DNA of 64,000 bases from Dipteris shenzhenensis (lineage: Eukaryota > Polypodiophyta > Polypodiopsida > Gleicheniales): NCBI GenBank assembly GCA_047967505.1, contig CM106541.1. One strand, written 5' to 3'. This document shows, one piece after another, positions 34,791-46,588 of this stretch; position 1 is the first letter of the stretch, and every line of letters starts with the position of its first letter. Under the pieces are notes generated by a model that saw only the letters and a program-made list of their open reading frames with translations, searched no databases and was not told the DNA's origin. The translations under genes and the position numbers were made by a program.

Positions 34791-36635
34791 CAAATGACGA
34801 ACCATGATGAATGGTTAAATTCTTAAATCCTTACAATTTTGAACTCCAAAGGAATTTTTAGTCACTATAAATTCTCATTTTGCAACATTAGAGCTATAGG
34901 TTTAATTGATAATCTAAAGGTTATAATGATGCTTTATATGCATCAAACCTCACTAAACACCTAAGCGGTTGACAAAAACTATGATGTTACCTTTAACAAA
35001 AGACAAGTCTTCATTTGTGAAGACAACAAACCAAGAGAAATTGTTGCCAAAGGATCTCCAAAGGATGCAAGATTGAAAAACTATTCACACAAACAAATGC
35101 TTTGACCTATAACAGTTAGATGTGGTTTAGCATCCAAATGTAAAGGCATTTTTTTGGCATGAACCATATGAACATCTAGATTATTATAGTTTTGTTCTCA
35201 TGAATTGAAATAATATACAATAATTACAATGTCCCAATGCAGTTTGCAAACTGTATTGTATAAGAAAGCAACACACAAACACCCTTTTGCAATCAAAGTG
35301 AAGAACCATGATGTTTTTCAACTAGGGAATCTAATCAAGCTGCAATAAGTCAAGTATTCAAAATATTCCCATAAGGAATGAGCCAACCAAGTGCTACTCC
35401 TTGCTCTAAGCGCCTCACCTTCCTTGTGTGTGTGAGCATGGTGTCATGTGTGGAGCAAACAAAAAAAACTAGGAAATCTAATGAATTCCTTTAGTTACCT
35501 ACTAGAGTTTATGGAGTAAAGATAGCAAGCCAATACACTTAAATAATAGTTGGTTGGGAATGTTTTGTGGCACTAGGTAGTTGGATATATCAGAGAAAGT
35601 TTGTCACACCTTTGGGTGGATTTAATATGCCAATGAATTAGATACCTTTGTTAGAGGTATCTTAGAGCTTGTGCACACAATGTCCATAAAGTATGACTTG
35701 TGGAGGTCTTTTGGGCCACGTGCAAAAGGGCAAGAACAATGCAATTATAGCAGCACAATGATGTGATAAATGACACCTTCATTTCTAGCATCAGTGTGAT
35801 TTTTGACATTACTGTTCCATTTTATCCTTAACCATATCCCTTAGCATCATTTCTTCATCACCCTTCAATGTCGCCTGAGACCTCCCACAAACTTGCAAAC
35901 CTAATAGGCTACTATCCATATATGCTGATTGAGGCTTGATAAAGGCTCTCTGCATCTTTATTTATACTAGGTACCTTTAGTAGATTTCCTTATAAAAAGA
36001 GCGTGAATAGGAAGACAGTGAGTCTGGCTAAGAATCATAAGAAGAGAGGTGTGCTGTGAAAAGATCTTCAAGCATTCAACACCAAGAACAACTAGCAATG
36101 ACACATCAAGCAGTTGGAGCGTTGCCCACTTGAGCTAGTTGCCCATGTACGAATCTCTAGGAATATGCCCCTGTTGGCTCTAATCAGTGTAGGCCATAGA
36201 CTGATATGTAACTCTTAAGGCCAATGCGCACGCTCATAATGGTGCACAGCCAGAGAGGAAGTCATTCTGTTCACGCGTTTTAGTTCAAAAGAGGAGATTC
36301 AAGGTCATTCTATGTAGGCAGAAGTACGCAAGGATGAAAGAGAGCCTCTCTCAAGCCTTAGTTGGCATTGACAGATTGGCTCTTGAGTATCCTTGGCAAG
36401 TGTTCAGGGTTCTAGACTACTCTACCATGGCACTTTATTGATTGAAACAAAAATCGTGCATTGGTGCTCGTTTTGGTTTAAAAAATTAAAAATAAATAAA
36501 AATCAAGCGCTCAATTTGTCGATTTTTGTGCATCTTGTGCATGACGTGCACTGGCCCTTAGTTGGCCATGTGTGTGTGAGCGGGGGGCGGGGAACACAAG
36601 AAGAATAATAGTTACTACAAAAACATGGAACAACG

Positions 36636-37058
36636 TCACAACCGCATTGTATCACGAGGGTAGCTTTTGAGGAGCATACAATTCACGAGCAGGCTGCCGC
36701 AGCAACAAACCACCGCCATAGCTGCGCGGACTAGCATCAATCCAACCGGAAAACAAACCACCGCCATAGCTGCGAGGACCAACCGGAACGAGAGCACTGA
36801 GGTTTGAACGGGGCGACATCTCGTGCATCGATGCTGCCGCACCTCGTGCAGGACGGACATTAATGCTCCAAAAATAATTCCCAGCTCTGAAACCAAGAAT
36901 ATACATACATTCATGATTTCATCTTCTGTGTCGTGCACGAGTCGCGACGCTTGAGCTGCTCTGATGGCTCTCGAGATTCGAAGCTTTCGTGCTGCTCTTC
37001 CAAATTCATCCAACTTCAAACTTGCTTTACCTTGACAATGCCTATATAAATCTATCAT
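36636..37058 (-). other. GC-rich 140-codon ORF, unknown
   Basis: A local GC-rich island. The minus ORF has a basic N-terminal half (RAARKLRISRAIRAAQASR) and repeated LVRAAMAVVC-type hydrophobic segments caused by a short direct duplication at about 36705-36785 (ccaccgccatagctgcg twice). No domain recognised. It could instead be an upstream non-coding part of the gene at 37672. Confidence 0.25.
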
Positions 37059-37671
37059 ATATTGATATACTCATGCCAACCTTCCCTTTCTGACCAGGTG
37101 AGCTGTCTTTCTGCCCACTCACCTTCTTATATATTCTACTACTCGACACATTCCTTGACCCCTGGACAATCTTTCCTGGATCGACGTTTGCTCCTTACAT
37201 TCGTCCTTGCCTGCCCTCCTTTCTCTTGTTCTTAGCAGACTAGGCTTTAGCTGGATTTCTTCGGTCATCCTCTGATCTCATCGCTCTTTATACTCTGTTT
37301 TCATGTAACAGTGCTCCCTGCAAATGTTATAACTGTAGGAGACTTCTTTTCTACAATGATGGCAAAAAGATAGACGAATAAGCGCTGCGTCTCGCTTTAT
37401 GGTGTATATGAGTGTTGAAGGAAAGACAGACCAGGGTAAGCACACTCTTTCAATCTAGGGCTCATGAGATGCTGCGCGGATTCTTTTGTAGTCGTTTGTC
37501 GAAGCTACTTGTAGGTTCCTTGACATGAGGAAAAAGGTAGCGAGTTTTTTCATCGGGTTTTAGCTAAATGTTTCGCATTTGAAGCAGGAAAAAAGGAGAC
37601 TCCGAGCTAAGTGATTTGAACGCTCAACGCATCGGCTGCGATAGAGTAACCCCTTAACACAGTTCCTGCAG

Positions 37672-38135
37672 TCGGACGCGATCTCAATGGGTAACAGTAG
37701 GAAGACGAATCCTTACACGCCAAAGAACGAATTAACTGTGCTATCAGCTGATATATCAGTGCGTGTCTGTGGAAGCGACGCCTTCATCACTCTGAACACT
37801 CCTAAGAAGAAAGGTCTTTGGCCTGGAATCATGCAGACTCTTCTCGACAATGATTTAGATGTCGTGAATGCCGCTCTCTCTACAAACAGCGAAACTGATT
37901 TCCACTGCATTCACGCCAAGGTAAGCGAGGCATGTTTTATTTCCTGTAAGCCTATATATTTTAACTTCAAGGCACCTTCTTCTCGGCCCGTCCAGGAAAA
38001 AGTCCTTCGCTAATGGTAATGACGGTGCTGGTGATGCAGTTAGCGGAGACATCTGCCTTGGATAGGGAGAACCTGGAGAGAATATTTGAGGACCTGCTCA
38101 TGTCTGAGTTAAGGATCAAGCCGTGCAGGCTTTAA
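37672..38135 (+). CDS. bHLH-type transcription factor, C-terminal ACT-like exons (partial)
   Basis: Two exons, 37672-37920 and 38040-38135, joined by a canonical 119-bp GT-AG intron (gtaagc…atgcag), both phase 0. Exon 1 has an acceptor tcctgcag before it, and its frame holds TVLSADISVRVCGSDAFITL, LWPGIMQTLLDNDLDVVNAA then HCIHAK. This beta-alpha-beta pattern resembles the ACT-like dimerisation domain at the end of many plant bHLH factors (V-x-V-x-G-x-x-A-x-I, D-x-x-V-x-x-A, I-H-x-K). Exon 2 supplies LAETSALDRENLERIFEDLL and ends KPCRL-stop. No bHLH exon was found upstream in the window, so it is a partial gene, a gene with a distant 5' exon, or a truncated duplicate. Both exons are open, which argues for recent function. 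Confidence 0.5.
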
Positions 38136-38214
38136 GCTGACAGCTGAAAGCGTGCCGGTGCGCATGAGCGAAGCAGGGAAGGTCAGCTATAGCAGAATAT
38201 ACTTACAGTAGAAG

Positions 38215-38371
38215 AGCTCCGAAGGTTCTAAGCATATAGAAAATCAAGCAATGTCGTCAAAGAATGTTGGTTCTGAAGTGGTCGACGGCATAAAGCTCCG
38301 AAGGTTGTAAGCATATAGAAAATCAAGCAATGTCGTTAAAGAATGTTGGTTCTGAAGGGGTCGACGGCATA
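38215..38371. repeat. tandem duplication, 79-bp unit
   Basis: Two adjacent copies starting agctccgaaggtt and ending gtcgacggcata, about 95% identical, just downstream of the bHLH-like gene. Confidence 0.9.
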
Positions 38372-38639
38372 GTTTTGTTTGGTTCTTGACACGAACTTTC
38401 CTCATGGGGTGGCTACGAAAGTAGTTGCCACATCAGCTTTATTTAAATGCTTTCAAATCTTTCCAAAAAGAAAAGTGAATTATATATTTTGACTCTTTGA
38501 TTTCCTTATACCCCTACACTTAATGATAGCTGCATGCTGCCTAAACCAACTTTTAGTATTTGTTGAGAGAAGGCTTCGACATTAAGAGAAATGTTTTAGA
38601 TCTTAAAGCACTAGAATGATGTTCTTCTAAGTAGCGTGA

Positions 38640-39390
38640 TTTTGTAGTTCATTCTTGATATGAGTGATTTTGTAGTTCATTCTTGATATGAGTGATAGTG
38701 ATTTTGTAGTTCATTCTTGATATGAGTGATAGAAATAGTGACGTTTAGACATAAATTGATTGGATCTACTCCTCGCACCATCCAATTAGAAATCTACTTT
38801 AAGAAGACATTTATCCTTGAATACTACTTTAAGAAGACATTTATCCTTGAATATCTTAAATTCCTCGCACCATCCAATTAGAAATCTACTTTAAGAAGAC
38901 ATTTATCCTTGAATATCTTAAATTGGGTGGATCTACTCCTCGCACCATCCAATTAGAAATCTAATTTAGACATTTATCCTTGAATATCTTAAAATTAGAT
39001 AACTGTAAATGTGCATTTATGTGGTCCTTGATATCTCTCTCCCTCTCATAAGATATTAAACTACTTTGTATACGCATTGAGGAAAATCTTGAAGCACTAG
39101 AATGATGTTCTAAGTAGTGTGATTTTGTACTTCATTCTTGCTTTATGATAGAAGTAGTGACTTTTATGATGTAACTGATAGAAAGTGACGTTTGGACATA
39201 AATTGGGTGGATCTACTCCTCACACCATGCCATCTCATTAATTAGAAACCTAATTTAAAGACATTTATGAGTGAAAGAAATTGTGACGTTTGGACATAAA
39301 TTGGGTGGATCTACTCCTCACACCATACCATCTCATTAATTAGAAACCTAATTTAAGAAGACATTTATCCTTTTCTATCTTAAAATCAGA
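38640..39390. repeat. irregular tandem repeats
   Basis: Repeated blocks: gattttgtagttcattcttg (about 38640-38730, three times), ctactttaagaagacattta with ccttgaatatctta (38795-38990), and ggacataaattgggtggatc with ctactcctcacacca (39195-39330). They share sequence with the array that follows. Confidence 0.85.
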
Positions 39391-39807
39391 AAACTTTATA
39401 TGTGCATTAATTAGACTACTTTGTATGCGCATTTGTGTGGACCAAATGCGGACGTGTATTGATGTGTACTCTCTCTCTCTCTTGATGTGTGCTCTCTCTC
39501 TCTCTCTCTCTCCTTCCTTTGTATGTGCATTTGTGAGGACGTGTATTGATGTGTGCTCTCTCTCACACACATGCACATGCATGCATGCAAACATACATGC
39601 ATGCATGCACATGTATGCATTGTATGAATTCATGCGAGTATGCACATGTCAATAGACTAAATATACAATGGTATCAATGCACATATATGACACCATATCT
39701 CATTAATTAGAAATCTAATTTAAGAATACATTTATCCTTGAATATCTTATAATTTGTATTGATGTGTGCTCTCTCTCTCTCTCTCTCTCTAATTTGTATT
39801 GATGTGT

Positions 39808-39851
<44 letters not shown>

Positions 39852-40101
39852 GCATACATGCATGCACATGTATGTAATGTATGAATTCAGGCAAGTATGC
39901 ACATGTCAATAGACTAAATATACAATGGTATCAATGCACATATATATGACCCCGTATCTCATTAATTAGAAAATCTAATTTAAGAATACATATATCCTTG
40001 AATATCTTATAATTAGAAAACTTTATATGTGCATTTGTGTGGTCCTTGATCTTTCTCTCGTAAGATATTAGACGACTTCCGTATAAAATGTGTATTGAAG
40101 T

Positions 40102-40172
<71 letters not shown>

Positions 40173-40206
40173 TGTATGTGCATTTGTGAGGAAGTGTGTA
40201 TTGATG

Positions 40207-40240
<34 letters not shown>

Positions 40241-40573
40241 CGCACACGCACACACGCACACACACAAATGTATGAATTCATGCAAGTATCACATATGTCA
40301 ATAGACTGAATATACAATGGTATCAATGCACATATATATGACACCATATCTCATTAATTAGAAATCTAATTTAAGAATACATTTATCCTTGAATATATAA
40401 TTAGAAAACTTTATATGTGCATTTGTGTGGTCCTTGAGCTTTCTCTCATAAGATATTAGACTACTTCGCATGTGCATTTGCGAGGAAATGTGTATTGATG
40501 TGCTCTCTCTCTCTCTCTCTCTCTCTCTACTAGACTACTTTGTATGTGCATTTGTGAGGACATGTGTATTGAT

Positions 40574-40664
<91 letters not shown>

Positions 40665-41011
40665 CATGCATGCATGCATGCATGTATGTGATGTATGAAT
40701 TCATGCAAGTATGCACATGTCAATAGACTAAATATACAATGGTATCAATGCACATATATATGACACCATATCTCATTAATTAGAAATCTAATTTAAGAAT
40801 ACATTTAGCCTTGAATATCTTAAAATTATAAAAACTTTATATGTGCATTTGTGTGGTCCTTGATCTCTTTCTCATAAGATATTAGACTACTTCGACGTAT
40901 GTGCATTTGTGAGGAAATATGTATTGATGTGCTCTCTCTCTATATATGTATGCGCATTTGTGAGGACATGTGTAATGTATGTGCATTTGTGAGGACATGT
41001 GTAATGATGTG

Positions 41012-41075
<64 letters not shown>

Positions 41076-41190
41076 CATGCATGCATGCATGCATGCACAT
41101 GTATGTAATGTATGAATTCATGCAAGAATGCACATGTCAATAGACTAAATATACAATGGTATTAATGCACATATATATGACACCAAGTAG
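39390..41190. repeat. satellite-like array, five units with embedded microsatellites
   Basis: Each unit contains gtgcatttgtgtggtccttg, tgcatttgtgaggaa, gtattgatgtgctctctct, a long CT run, usually a CA run and a CATG run, then tgtatgaattcatgcaagta, caatagactaaatatacaa and attagaaatctaatttaaga. The anchor tgtatgaattca recurs at about 39621, 39879, 40267, 40691 and 41109, so spacing is roughly 260-420 bp, the difference being mostly microsatellite length. Open frames here are translations of dinucleotide repeats. Confidence 0.93.
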
Positions 41191-42300
41191 GTAAGCCTTT
41201 ATTAAGGCAATACATATTATCATAATCTTTTATTGTAATTTTCTTCAATAAGGTAGGTAAGCCTTCAATGAAGGTTAAGGCAATCGAAATTCTCTCCCAA
41301 TATCTTTTATCTTAATTTCCAGCACACGTCTAATGTCTTGCGTTGAAAAAGGCAATCAATATTTTCTTCCAATATCTTTTATCATCATTTTGATTACTCC
41401 TTTAGGCATGCTTGTACGTGTGCATATGGTATGATGGTGAAAGGAGAATATTCTTTCAAATTGTTCTTTCATTTTTTATCATTTTAAATTAAAATATTGT
41501 TTCAAATTGTTTAATTTTTAATCATTTCAAATTGAAAAAATCTTGACAAAGGTAATCAATGTTTCTTCCAATGCATATGGTATGATGGTGAAAGGAGAAT
41601 ATTGTTTCAAATTGTTCTTTCATTTTTAATCATTTCAAATTGAATAAACCTTGAAAAAGGTAATCAAAGTTTTCTTCCACTATCTTTTATCTTAATTTTG
41701 ATTACTCCTTGAGGCACGCTTGTACGTGTGCATATGGTATGATGGTGAAAGGAGTATTGTTTCAAATTGTTCTTTCATTTTCAATCATTTCAAATTGTTT
41801 TTTCATTTTCAATTATTATTATCATTTAAGAATGACATGTATCCTTTGTTATTAATATCTTTACACAACACAATTGTTTTCATTTTCAATCATTTCATTT
41901 TTTTTAAATTTTAATTATTATCTTCATTTAAGAATGACATTTATCCTTTGTTATTAATATCTTTACACAACACAATTGTCTTCATGTCTATGTTTTCCTT
42001 TTTTCTAATACAAGTTGAAACAAATATCTTTAGACAATTGTCTTAATCTTTTGTTACACAATTGTCTTAATGTTTTGTTGAAACAAATATCTTTACACTT
42101 GTCTTAACAATATATTTGCACTTGTCTTCATGTCTATGATTTTCTTTTTTTTAAATACTAGTAAATTTTCTTTTTTTTAAAATACTAGTTGAATCAACTC
42201 GGCTCTTCCATTCTTGTCTTCATGTCTATGATTTGCTTTTTTTAAAATACTAGTTGAAACAACTCGGCTCTTGCATTCTTGTTAGAAAAGAGACTAATAG
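41190..42300. repeat. AT-rich interspersed direct repeats
   Basis: Blocks catatggtatgatggtgaaa with ggagaatattgtttcaaatt appear near 41430, 41575 and 41730. The block tgtcttcatgtctatgattt with actagttgaa and caactcggctctt appears near 42130 and 42215. Confidence 0.8.
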
Positions 42301-42334
42301 TAGTTACTCTAGGATTAAATAATAAAACAAGAGG

Positions 42335-42910
42335 TCTAATATGGCAAAAAAAAAGTAAACAAAAGAGAAATATTTCATATCCTACTCTATCGGGTTTGGA
42401 TATATTATAATATTATTTATTCAAAATTTTTGTGGGGTTTACATTGTTTATCTAAAATTATTTTTTATGGGGTTAAATTGTTATATTGGAATTCACCTAG
42501 ATTACTAAATTCTAGGTTTTGCTTTATTTTTAGAACCTAGCATTTGATCTAATATGGCAAAAAAGAGTAAACAAAAGAGAAATATTTCACATCCTACTAT
42601 CAAGTTTGGATATATCATATTATTGTTTAATCAAAATTTGTGTGGGGTTTACATTGTTTAGCTAAATTCTTTTAATGGGGTTAAATTGTTATATTGGAAT
42701 GGAATTTACCTAGATTACTAAATTCTAGGTTTTGCTTTATTTGATATTATATTATTGTTTAATCACTTTTTTTGTGCAGTTTATATTATTGTTTAATCAA
42801 AATTTTTGTGGGGTTTACATTGTTTAGCTTTTTTTTTTGAATGGGGTTAAATTTTTATTGGAATTTACCTAGATTACTAAATTCTAGGTTTTTCTTTTAT
42901 TTTAGAACCT
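42335..42910. repeat. tandem repeat, about 214-bp unit
   Basis: The unit starts ctaatatggcaaaaaa, passes gtggggtttacattgttta and ends attactaaattctaggtttt. Two full copies (42335-42548, 42549-42750) and a third partial copy (to about 42910). Confidence 0.85.
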
Positions 42911-43099
42911 AGCACTTCCATCATTTCTTGCTTTTGTAGATTCAAAGCTAGGTTTCAACTTCCTTCAACATGGAAATATATAATTTAGGCTTGGTTTTAT
43001 TGAAGAACTTGGTGTTTGAATACAGTGCCCTTAGACCAAAAACAAAGATTGTCTTTCGGATTTTAATTTCTGCTGTTGTAGTTTGAAGCATGAAATTTA

Positions 43100-43225
43100 T
43101 ATATAAATCTATTCGATGGCTTTTGGTGTTACGAGGAGGATGGGAAATGCTTACAAAGGCTCTAATCTATTCAATGGCTTTTGGTGTTACTAGGAGGAGG
43201 ATGAGAAATGCTTGTAAAAGCTATT
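43100..43225. repeat. short tandem duplication
   Basis: Two copies of tctattcgatggcttttggt then gttacgaggaggatg and aaatgctt, unit about 60 bp. Confidence 0.8.
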
Positions 43226-44439
43226 GATGCTCATTTTATTAGATTGCTTATGTCCTTTGCTTTGCCAACATGCTTTCGTCTTTTCTCAAGTGTTTCCATT
43301 GATACCCCACTAACTCTTCACAACACTTTTTATGCCAACACTCTCGTCATTCCTTTATTTTGTAGATTTAAAGCTAGGTTTCAACTTCCTTCTACATTGA
43401 TATATATGCAAATGCCTATCTTTGAGGTTTCCTCTTGATTGGTTGGGTTGAAATTGTATGAATTTGAGATTTTGGAAAACACATTGATGGAAATTACTAA
43501 AGTTATAAATGTTTATCATTGAAGGGATACCACTTGAGGTATAGATGAACTAAGCATGGGTAGAAGGTGTTTTTCCATAAACCCATAGTTAACAAATATT
43601 GATAAATCCTTCAGCAATCTTAGTGACATTGAAGAATAGTGACTTTAATAGGCACTAGTTCTAGGGATTTTCACTATTACAAGTTCAATGGTAGAAGAGC
43701 AGTATTGGAACAATTTTGGTCACATGAGTCATTGGCCTACATTAATTGAGGCAAACCTTGTCACTCACCATTAGTGCTCAGCCCTTGTGATTGGTGATAA
43801 CTATGTGCAATGGTTGGAAATATTTTATAAGATAGGATGATTATAGGGGACGTGGCATATGGGTCAAAATACTTGAGGTGAATTGTATATTGAAATGTAA
43901 ACAACATCGAGTAATACAAAGTGGGAATATTATAACAATATTTTGTTTCACATAAATAATAAAATGAGTAACAATGTCCAATGAATTATTAACATAGTGA
44001 TGGATGTCTTAGTTCATGCCGGGTTCATAATTTTGCCATGTGAATCCTTTGGATAGGATCCATACATAAACTGAAATAATTAGAATAACATCCCACAAAC
44101 TTTTGACATAGTGAGACATCTCAATAGGTCTTAAGCTCATGGGTGAGTCTTGTCAACTATGTGAATCCCCCAAATAAGATCAATGATAGATCGAAACAAA
44201 TAGATGTAGGCAATTGTGGATTTTGTGATATTCACAACTATTATTAAATTTCTAGAAAAGCTCTATAATAAGTGAAATGATATTCTTGTGAAAGAAAGGA
44301 ACCATAGTGTTAAAGGCATATATCTATGGCCAAAGATTGTTGGCCAAAGTCATGGAAGGTGAAAGCTGTTCATTTCTAGGTAAGTACTCAGTTTCATAAC
44401 AAACATAATGGTCTTATGTGTAATCAAGCATGTTCAAAC

Positions 44440-44508
44440 ATTCTAGATGAAAAGAAGCCCATTGGTTGCAAATGGATTTATAGGGTGACACTTTATTTGG
44501 AAAGGAAC
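44440..44508 (+). mobile_element. copia RT relic, left half
   Basis: The plus frame reads DEKKPIGCKWIYRVTLYLERN, the copia RT block KPIGCKWIYRVK…LYPNG. It stops exactly where transposon copy 2 begins; the continuation lies at 53457. Confidence 0.75.
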
Positions 44509-44542
44509 CATTAGGGGAGACTTGGGGTCTCAAAAGGGCCTC
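44509..44542. repeat. left terminal inverted repeat, transposon copy 2
   Basis: About 34 bp matching the reverse complement of 53423-53456 with one mismatch. The core ggggtctcaaaagggcctc is identical. Confidence 0.88.
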
Positions 44543-44919
44543 CAATTAGTGTTTCCTAATTTCAAGGGATTAGAGAGTGATTTGATGTGTACCAATGAGA
44601 GTGCTAGAAGGTGTGGGGCAATGGTATGTTGAGGTGGAGGGTGGGCAAGCCTGCAGAGAGCCCCTATTGGTTGCTTCCCTTACTCTAGGGACCACCCAAA
44701 CCATCCCCCCCTCTTAACCCATGTTTGACCCTCCTACCAGGTGCACCTCTCCCACATGAGCCCAGAACTACCTTCAATGGGATGGTAGGGCCCTTGTGGC
44801 GAATTTTGCTTCTCCCCTCCCTCTTTCTAGGGCCTCTGTCCCCCATTGTTCTAGTCCAGCTTGCCAAATCACTCCATTTGAACCAAATCCCATGCATTTT
44901 CCCTCTTTCCCCTCTTTCT

Positions 44920-45195
44920 CTGCTCCCTCCTGCTCTAGCCTGCTTGCTGCAGCTCCTCTCTCTCCCTCTCTCCCCTATCCTCTCCTATGCCTCTGTTAGA
45001 GCTGCTCTGTCCCTCTCCTTCTCCCTCTCCTGTGCCTCTATTGTTGTTGCTCTGTCCCTCTCCTTCTCCCTCTTTTGTGCCTCTATTGGAGTTGCTCTGT
45101 CCCTCTCCTTTTCCCTCTCCTGTGCCTCTATTGCTGCTGCTTTGTCCCTCTCCTTCTCCCTCTTTTGTGCCTCTATTGGAGCTGCATTGCTCTAT
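44920..45195 (+). repeat. pyrimidine-rich leader with about 60-bp tandem repeats
   Basis: Four to five imperfect units of gctctgtccctctcc then ttctccctc and tgtgcctctattg. It precedes the ATG of the first rightward gene. A C/T-rich leader of the same kind, read on the minus strand, precedes the transposase-like gene at the other end. Confidence 0.85.
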
Positions 45196-45233
45196 GTCGG
45201 AGTCCCATTCTTGCTGTTGCAACCTCTGCAAGC

Positions 45234-46312
45234 ATGGTGAGGAGTAAGGCTATAAGATCACACAATGTTGTGACCTCTTGTGTCTTCCAAAACACTAGAA
45301 ATGCATTGGATGATGGATCCCTTGCACCTATAGCTTAAATGACTGGATAGTAATGAAAGGATCGGCCAAAGGTCCACATAAGCTTCCCAAGAGCAAGAGA
45401 GGTGACATTGTGCATGAGTGGAAGGGACACATCTTGAAGCTCAAGTTTGGGAAGAAGATGTTTACCCTTTGGACTTCGAGGAGTAGGAACCAGTTGAATC
45501 ATTCATAGGCAAGTTCATTGTGATTCATGAGGATTTAAGTAAGCATGGGGAGAAGTTGGCCTCCTTGCGAATGAAGAATGTGTATTGGTATAATGCAACA
45601 TACATCACTCCAACGACATCAAATTATGGCCGTCTACAAACCATTGCACCACCATAGCAATGTGGACTCTAGGACATTGCAATCGTACAAGAACAAGATT
45701 GCAAAGGATGTGGACATGGCCATGAAGTTTACATTTGGATCCAAATGGGCAAGATTATCTTGGTTTTTGCCTCTGCACATTTTTGCTTCTTTATTTTGGA
45801 ATATACATATGCATAGAACAAAAACTATGTGGTCCTACAAGTGTGTAGGTGAAAATGCTCTTGAAGATTTACTTGGGATGAATTGGGGAACTAGGTCAGG
45901 TGACCAAAAGGGTGATGTGTTTCAATGTCACGCATGTAAAGACAATGTGGTTATTAGGAGATTATTAGATACTGTTTGTCATGCCAAATGTTGTATTTAG
46001 CTTTTCAGTACAGGCGCTGGAAGAAAACAAACGGCCGGTGGCTTCCCCTAGACTCTAATGATGAAGACAATATGGGGGTAAGTTTGTCTATTGATGTTGA
46101 AGAGGGAGATGTCAAGAATGTGAATGTCACATCGCAATGGACTCTAAGGGATGTGTGAGAACACCTATTGGTCATGGAGGATAGCATGTCAGAGTCCTTC
46201 TACTTTACCTTAAATGGTGGTAAGATCAAGCGTCGTGTGGAGAAGTGCATGGATAGTGCCAATTTCATTCCTCTTGCAACTTTGAAGATTGCTAACGATG
46301 TGTTTGACTAGT
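45234..46312 (+). pseudogene. rightward gene 1 of transposon copy 2, unknown
   Basis: The ATG at 45234 gives MVRSKAIRSHNVVTSC. After frameshifts a conserved-looking stretch (45440-45610) reads VWEEDVYPLDFEE, stop, EPVESFIGKFIVIHEDLSKH then EKLASLRMKNVYWYN. Its G-K/R-I-x-x-I-x-E-D…V-x-W-Y layout recalls a BAH domain, but this is weak. Further on are WSYKCVGENALEDLLGMNW, FQCHACKDNVVIRRLLD and a C-terminal RRWKKTNGRWLPLDSNDEDN segment, ending near 46312. Stops at 45336 and elsewhere are TAA/TAG. No firm domain. Confidence 0.45.
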
Positions 46313-46588
46313 GCAACGTTTAATTTTTTTTCTGTCAAATCCTAGTTATTGCTTCAAAAGATTATGGATTGAATTAAAATTTTATTTCTTTTGATGTTTT
46401 CTCCTTTCAGTTCATGGTAAAAGTTTTTCAAAAAATTTGGGGATTTTATGATTAATTTTAACTTTTAGGGTTTTGATATATATTAAGGGGTAAGAGCCCT
46501 TTTTACATCACATTCTCACTTTCACGTTTAGAGAGCCATAAAAACTCCCGTCCTCAAAAGTTACTCCCTCCATCAGTTGCTATTTGCC

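Larger units (their letters stand above)
30936..36600. other. AT-rich region without recognisable genes
   Basis: Mostly AT-rich with stops in all frames. Contains a decayed tandem repeat at about 31690-32290 and a copia protease relic at about 34750. Nothing else that I can support. Confidence 0.5.

Noticed and set aside
39340-41140. Several ORFs rich in SL, HT, RE or VC repeats on both strands
   Set aside because: They are translations of CT and CA dinucleotide runs within the satellite units.
44725-45240. 171-codon plus ORF with LSLSFSLSCASI repeats
   Set aside because: It reads the pyrimidine-rich tandem leader; repeat translation without protein character, ending just after the plausible ATG at 45234.
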